Shown: piece by piece, positions 58,522 to 64,000 of the stretch
Numbering within the stretch: position 1 is the stretch's first letter
Layout: the number at the start of each line of letters is the position of its first letter
Assembly (NCBI GenBank): GCA_017607445.1
Contig: JAEVHH010000007.1
Coordinates: 744,001-808,000, forward strand
Length of the DNA stretch: 64,000 bases
Source of the DNA: Histoplasma ohiense
Taxonomy: Eukaryota > Ascomycota > Eurotiomycetes > Onygenales > Ajellomycetaceae
Reading direction: 5' to 3'
Made by a program: the position numbers and the translations under genes
The notes under the pieces: generated by a model
Told to the model about the DNA's origin: nothing
The model's input: the letters and a program-made list of their open reading frames with translations, nothing else
The model's database searches: none

Positions 58522-58911
58522 ACTTATCATACAAACTTCCCTCTTTCAGGATTATATACTATCGCAGATGTCACCACTCGAATTTAGAAGAGGTAGAAAA
58601 TGGGATAGATTTATGGGTTTAAGGAATTTTGCAAAAGCATATAGCTTGATTTTATGCCTTATTGAAAGAGACCATAGGAAAAGAAAGAATATTATACCCA
58701 TTATATCCTCTAATGCATGCAATCCATAGCATCCATCTTCTTATCGAGAATTTGAAGTTGCTCGTTGCCTCGAACTACTATGACACTGACGATGCGTCAG
58801 GTTATACACGACTGTATGATTCCATTCCTAGTGGAGCTCTATCTTTCTAGGAATACTCCTTTCCATTTCCTCCGCTCTGAGTCATCGTAAAAAACATCAA
58901 TTCAATGTTCC
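58522..58911. other. Convergent 3' spacer YPK9 / complex I subunit
   Basis: About 390 bases between convergent stops. AT-rich, with no gene seen. Confidence 0.5.
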
Positions 58912-59140
58912 CAAGGGTGTTTCCAACCGAGAAGAACAGGACCGTCTTTCTTAGCGCGATACATCAACTAAAGCAATATGCATAGAGAAAGTCAGAATGT
59001 TTGAAGTAGACGTCAGTTGTCTACATAAGAATTTGTTAGCTTGAACGTACGAAAAACCACATGCTGGCTCCAAGAGCAGTCGCGGCGAATCGGTACAATG
59101 GCCGGGTTGCGCGGACTTGAATCGGATGATTTGAAGGCAT
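58912..59140 (-). CDS. Small complex I accessory subunit, NDUFB2-like
   Basis: Two exons on the minus strand (59140-59051, 58977-58912) with GTACGT donor and TTTAG acceptor give only 51 aa. The protein begins MPSNHPIQVRATRPLYRFAA, has one membrane segment (ATALGASMWFFLMY), and ends AKKDGPVLLGWKHPWEH. This MWFF...R..DGPVLLGWKHPW pattern is that of the small fungal NADH:ubiquinone oxidoreductase subunit related to NDUFB2, an accessory protein of the complex I membrane arm. It would be imported into the mitochondrial inner membrane without a cleaved presequence. The assignment rests on my memory of the family sequence, so the subunit name is less sure than the gene itself. Confidence 0.8.
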
Positions 59141-59870
59141 GGCTGGAAGCTCTAATCAGAAAGCTTGTTCCCCGATAACAGTCAGCAAGAGCGAATGTGT
59201 AATTGATTCTTGGGGACATACCTTCAACTGGGCTGTGAGGGACACGATTGAACCTGCAACTGGGACATTCAATTGAACTTCGGTAGAGGGAGATTTCAGA
59301 TCGCGCCGAGTCACATGACATGAATTTCCCCTTTCGGTTTCTCATCATCCGGCATCAACCACAAGTTTACGTCTTCGGTTGCCGATGACTCCTGTTTGGC
59401 AACCAGGAATTACATTTCGAAACTACCTATACGCACAAGGATCTCGCAAGATATGCTGTGGCGGGAATGAGGGGATAAATGCTTCAACACTATACTAAAA
59501 CACGACCAAATCACATATGCGCGGTGCATGAATTATTTACCTCCTCAGGATCCAAAGGACAGGTTTTTTAGCTATAGGAAAAGCTCCATATACTATCGAA
59601 AAGCTTGTGCTTCATCCATCCTTTGCCCGAACCTTGAATATCCTTCGTTATCGAACACGCCCATACTCGATGCATCCATGTGACGAGAACCGATGTTCGC
59701 ACAGTCTGTTCCTGACCACCACATAAACACGCCGACACCATAAGGGTGCTCGTTTTCATGTCGATTCTGTGTGAAAAGATTCTCATGAAAAGTTTTACTT
59801 GCTGGAGAGGACGAATACAAAAAACCAATTTCCGCGTTGAGGGAGGCCAGCCCGTCTAACCTCGATAAAT
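59141..59870. promoter_or_regulatory. Divergent region complex I subunit / BUR1
   Basis: About 730 bp between divergent starts. No coding region is supported. Confidence 0.45.
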
Positions 59871-61960
59871 ATGGTCATCCCCAATTCCTCACCCCCATCC
59901 AAAGTTCCTTTGGAACGGGATGAGCACGGAAATCCGCGGTTTCATGGCTGCTCAAATATTCGAGAGTTCGAATTTCTGGGGAAGCTTGGAGAGGGTACAT
60001 TCGGGTATGTGAAAAAATATACGAACTTCTTATGATGACTCACAAAAAGATATTTACAAATTCTAGCGAGGTGTACAAGGCCCGCTCCAAACGGTCGGGT
60101 GCCATAGTTGCATTGAAAAAGATACTAATGCATAATGAGAAGGATGGGGTAAGTTAACCGTTAGATATATTTTGTATCTACTTTGTCTAATCTAGGCACC
60201 TAGTTTCCTATAACAGCCTTGCGGGAAATAAAACTTCTCAAGATGCTTTCGCATCCGAATGTTCTACAACTTCAGGAAATGGCGGTTGAGCGTCCTCGAG
60301 GTTGGTTTACACGAATGTATCCCTCTCTCTGTTTCATGGGCGGGGCTTACAATTGAAAAGGAGAAGGAAGGAAAAAACCTAGCATGTACATGGTCACTCC
60401 ATACATGGACCATGATCTTTCAGGCCTTCTAGAAAACCCTAGCGTTCACTTTACCGAACCCCAGATCAAGTGTTATATGCTGCAACTCTTAGAGGGTCTA
60501 CGGTATTTACATGAGGTGCATACTTCCGCAGTTCAAGGGGCTTTTTCCCATGCCAAGCTAACTAACCCTTCCTTAGAATAAAATATTACATCGTGACATG
60601 AAAGGTCAGAGAATACAAAATTCGGGGTTCGTTACGTTTATATACTAATAGAATTTCCAGCTGCGAACCTTCTAATCAATAATAAAGGCATCCTTCAAAT
60701 TGCAGACTTCGGTCTGGCTCGACCATATGACGAATCGCCACCCAAACCCGGCAAAGGAGGCGGTGAAGCAGTGAGAGAGTATACAACGTTAGTTGTTACT
60801 CGATGGTATAGGCCGCCAGAACTCCTACTTCACCTTCGGAAATATACTACCGCAATCGACATGTGGGGTGTCGGGTAAGCGACCTTGCAATGGGTGAAAA
60901 TTAATTACATTTTCACATAACTAACCCTCACACAGCTGTGTGTTCGGCGAAATGTTCAAAGGAAAGCCAATTCTCGCTGGCAGCAGTGATATAAACCAGG
61001 CTCATCTCATATTCAGCCTTGTTGGCACCCCGACGGAAGAAAACATGCCGGGATGGAGTTCATTACCGGGTTGCGATGTTGTGAAGAATTTCGGGAGTAT
61101 GCAAGGCAACCTTGCCGCTGTTTTTAAAGAGTGCGTCGTGGATATTTATTTACCCTCTAATAAATTCTGACGTTCCTGTTAATTCTAACATTTCCCGCAG
61201 GCAAGGAGCAGGAGTTATATCTCTCCTAAGTGAGCTCCTTAAACTGGATTGGCGCAAAAGGATCAATGCAATTGACGCTCTTCAACATCCATACTTTCGC
61301 AGTCCCCCATTCCCCGCACGACCTGGTGATTTGCCGAAATTTGAAGATTCGCATGAGCTTGATAGACGGAAATTCCGCGGCCAGAAAGCCGCTTTACCCC
61401 CTGCCCCTGCAGGGGGGTCAGTAGGCATGGGTCCAAACGGCGAATGGACCTCTGGGTCAGGATTGAGGCAGAACACTGACCATAAATTGAGCCGAATTCC
61501 GAATGTAGCTCGTGGCCCTCCAACAAATGGATCTTCCGTAGCCCCTCGGCGACAGTTCGACAACCGCGTCCCGGACGTCGCACAGCTGCAAAGAAAACTG
61601 GCCTCTGATGAACCACGCGGACATCTTCCGGCTTGGCAACGAGATTCCACGCTGCCCCCTAAACCACCCGTATCTTCTCATCATCCATGGACGGCCGGCC
61701 AGGCCTGGCGAGGAGACAGTCGTCTCGAACCCAGACGAGATGGCCCACCGCCTCGCAGGGAGAGTGGTCTGGATTCATACATCCCAAACTATGATGGGCC
61801 AGCTGATCGCTTCAAAGGCCGGGACGATGGTAGACGAGATACTGCAGAGCTACGGGATTATGATCGGGATCGTTCGAGAAGACGAAGTCGAAGCCCAGAA
61901 CCCAGACATAGAACTCGATCTCGGGAAAGCAATTCCTACTATGATCTTCACCGGCGGTGA
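59871..61960 (+). CDS. BUR1: Cyclin-dependent kinase Bur1 (CDK9/12 type)
   Basis: Eight exons (59871-60004, 60067-60148, 60204-60300, 60361-60515, 60577-60604, 60661-60874, 60936-61130, 61201-61960) give 554 aa. Kinase motifs: GKLGEGTFGEVYKARS, ALKKILMHNEKDG, PITALREIKLLKML (PSTAIRE-like), LHRDMKAANLLIN with catalytic Asp about 163, DFGLARPY about 181, and the T-loop EYTTLVVTRWYRPPE with the likely activating Thr at about 207. The C-terminal 200 residues are disordered and Pro/Arg/Ser-rich, ending in RSRRRSRSPEPRH-type repeats. Bur1 with Bur2 phosphorylates the Pol II CTD linker and Spt5 to promote elongation. The exon 4 acceptor (AAAAG at 60360) is unusual but gives the conserved GEGRKKPSMYMVTPY. 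Confidence 0.95.
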
Positions 61961-62643
61961 TCACTTTAGTCGCCGCTTACTGAAACCCCCAGTATTTCAC
62001 TTGGAGAAGTCTCAAATATCAATACTGTTTGAGCTCCCGCCTTCCGCTTACTTTTATCATTTAATCAAATTTAGCTTGAGGCATGCTCAACCAAGTTTAC
62101 TTTAATAAAATATGCCATGGAAAATGTTCGCTTCAATTTTAACCTGGCAGCATGGACGGGTTGTTTGGTGGCGTCGCTCTCTGCGTATTGGTGTTTTTGG
62201 CCCTCGAATGAAAAGACGCAGTGTATTTTAAAATAGCATCTCACACTAATAGAGGTGATGTTGTCATGTTACTCTCCCTCTTTAAGTAGTTAACGACGTG
62301 GATAAACAAGTACACGTGTATTACTTCCAACAGACAAACGGTCCAAGAATGCCATAGTGATACATGCAGAGTGGGGCACAACGGATAAGACATATGCAGT
62401 TAACTATTGGGTCCAATCCCTATAAGAGCTACAATTTCGCATCTCCAGAAATTTTGGCTCATGAAATAATGCAGTCCCCTCGCCGCCAACGCCAAAAAGA
62501 AATTGCGCATTTGTTTTTGTTGAAAAACATGACGAAGACATGGATATTAATGCTGAATTTGCTGGCCGGTTAATATACACAGCCGGTGCCTAGATGTCGT
62601 TGAGTAGGTAGCTAGGTATATTACACACATGAAAGTGGTCCAC
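61961..62643. other. Convergent 3' spacer BUR1/phosphoglycerate dehydrogenase
   Basis: About 680 bases between convergent stops. No gene or RNA recognised. Confidence 0.5.
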
Positions 62644-64000
62644 TTAATACAGTATCCGTGTCATAATTCGAGCTAGATTAAACCATTCGTTAGCTTAAAA
62701 ATTTCCATTTCTGTCCCTTTCTTAAGAGCATCATGAGGGAGAAAAAGAGATGCGGGATTTTTTGCTCATACATGGTAAGTTCTCGAGCCTGTTATAGAGA
62801 TCCTTAATATCGCTGGTATGAACGTCGCTTATATCAGCCATCAGATATGCAACCTGTTCATGTTGTTAATTTTGTCCGCATAAATTGTCACATCGCAGGA
62901 GGATAGGATTGCGTACATCGCCACGGCTATCAGTCATCTGTTTATCAACGTTGTGATCGCTAAGGATTTCGTTTACTACACAGGCGGTAATTAGTATAAA
63001 AGATAACCCAGGGATGGCGAACGCTTCCAGTAGGGATGCTGGTGAGGGAGGGGGTGGTGGGATGTCTTCTGAATACCTTTCCGCAGTACGCCAGGAATAT
63101 TTTGATGGATGAAAATGACCTGGTTAACAACACGTTTACACACATTAGCTTTTCGCTTATTTCATCTGGATTTGTTTTATTTATATTTTTTTAAAATCTT
63201 CTTTGGAATAAAAGATGTGAGGAGAAGAAAAGAAAAGAGAAACAAATCGACTCACCCGGCCATGGTTGGGCTCTTCCATCGTCAAGGACCGCAGATGCAC
63301 CTCAGGCATATTTACGGCCCCTATCGTAACACCTTCATTTACATAGCGTACCAACGCCTGGGCAACTTCAATGCCAATCGCACTCTGCGCCTCCTCGGTA
63401 CTCCCGCCAATATGCGGTGTGAGGATTAGGTTCTTCAACGCTCTCAGATCCGCACTCCACCTGTTAAGCTCATTGTTAAAATAGGCCCCGTTACCCGCAG
63501 GCTCGTTGGGATAGACATCAAGCGCAGCTCCCGCGATTTTGCCCTCGCGCAATGCTTGGATTAGAGCAGGGATATCGACAACACTTCCGCGGCTGGCGTT
63601 GATGAGGTAGCTCCCATATTTCATCTGCCTCAGCTGGTCCGCGCTGATCATGTTCTTGGTTTCTGGCAGTTCGGGGACGTGTAGAGTTACGAAGTCGGCC
63701 TCACTGAGAAGATCTCGCAAGGTGGGCACTTGTCGCGCTGTTCCCATTGCCATCAGATTGACAACGTCATAGTATATCACGTTCATACCCATCGCATCCG
63801 CCAAGACGGACAGTTGGGATCCAATATGTCCATATCCGACGATTCCTGTATATGTAGAAAACACATTCAATATGTATATATAAGCCGCGATGCCACGCCA
63901 AAAAAAAAAAAAAAAAAAAGATTGAAAAGGGTAATATCACAACCGGAAATATACAAAATCATATGAAGAAAAGTTTACACGACTCACCAAGCGTCTTCCC
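62644..64000 (-). CDS. D-3-phosphoglycerate dehydrogenase, 3' part (gene continues past the window)
   Basis: The gene enters from the right edge on the minus strand. Visible exons are 64000-63988 (partial, encoding GKTLG), 63845-63256, 63119-63077, 62975-62917, 62853-62772 and 62672-62644, all in frame. The NAD-binding fold has GIVGYGHIGSQLSVLADAMG, YLINASRGSVVDIPALIQAL and LTPHIGGSTEEAQSAIGIEV. The C-terminal ACT domain (HQNIPGVLRKVNEILSDHNV, DVAYLMADISDVHTSDIKD) is split over four small exons and would bind serine for feedback. It catalyses the first step of serine synthesis. Yeast has two paralogues, SER3 and SER33; which one this matches is open. The N-terminal substrate domain lies outside the window. 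Confidence 0.93.
63900..63919. repeat. Poly-A run in intron
   Basis: About 19 A residues within the intron between the first two visible phosphoglycerate dehydrogenase exons (63846-63987). Confidence 0.9.

Overview
The window is nuclear DNA of a filamentous ascomycete (Pezizomycotina). The gene set and protein sequences fit Eurotiomycetes best, probably Onygenales, but the species cannot be fixed from sequence alone. The evidence is many short GT-AG introns (mostly 50-110 nt, with some of 200-490 nt), ascomycete-type versions of Bur1, Hom3, myosin V, Nap1 and Derlin, and spacers rich in microsatellites and polypurine tracts. I found no rRNA, tRNA, CRISPR array or intact mobile element. One locus (37.4-38.2 kb) looks like a decayed gene.

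Layout from left to right: BMT5 (+), FYV10/GID9 (-), CBF5 (-), Derlin (-), HTD2-like mitochondrial dehydratase (-), prephenate dehydratase PHA2 (+), eRF1/SUP45 (-), a YbjQ-family protein (+), an AVT-type vacuolar amino-acid transporter (+), BMT2 (-), ribosomal protein uL23/RPL25 (+), TIM8 (-), BUD31 (+), a 2 kb spacer, a forkhead factor (-), a 4 kb spacer, aspartate kinase HOM3 (-), the decayed family member (+), a ZUFSP/C78 deubiquitinase (+), FAP7 (+), HAM1 ITPase (-), class V myosin (-), NAP1 (-), a P5B-type ATPase YPK9 (+), a 51-aa complex I subunit (-), BUR1 kinase (+), and the 3' part of phosphoglycerate dehydrogenase (-) running off the right edge. I rebuilt intron-exon structures by hand from splice signals, frame continuity and remembered family sequence. 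All except the decayed locus keep an open frame across every junction.

Most genes are housekeeping. Ribosome production and translation is the strongest theme: BMT5, BMT2, CBF5, uL23, FAP7 and eRF1. BMT2 and uL23 share a 345-bp divergent promoter with a CACGTGAC box. The same core lies upstream of CBF5 and FAP7. Amino-acid synthesis (PHA2, HOM3, phosphoglycerate dehydrogenase) and mitochondrial proteins (HTD2, TIM8, the complex I subunit) are also present.

The most interesting signal is at eRF1. Its last coding exon is 5 nt and ends in UGA followed by CGG. The same frame then stays open for 69 codons and crosses a clean 3'-UTR intron before a second UGA. This arrangement fits eRF1 autoregulation by stop-codon readthrough coupled to nonsense-mediated decay. 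An in-frame alternative splice acceptor could also give the extended protein without readthrough.
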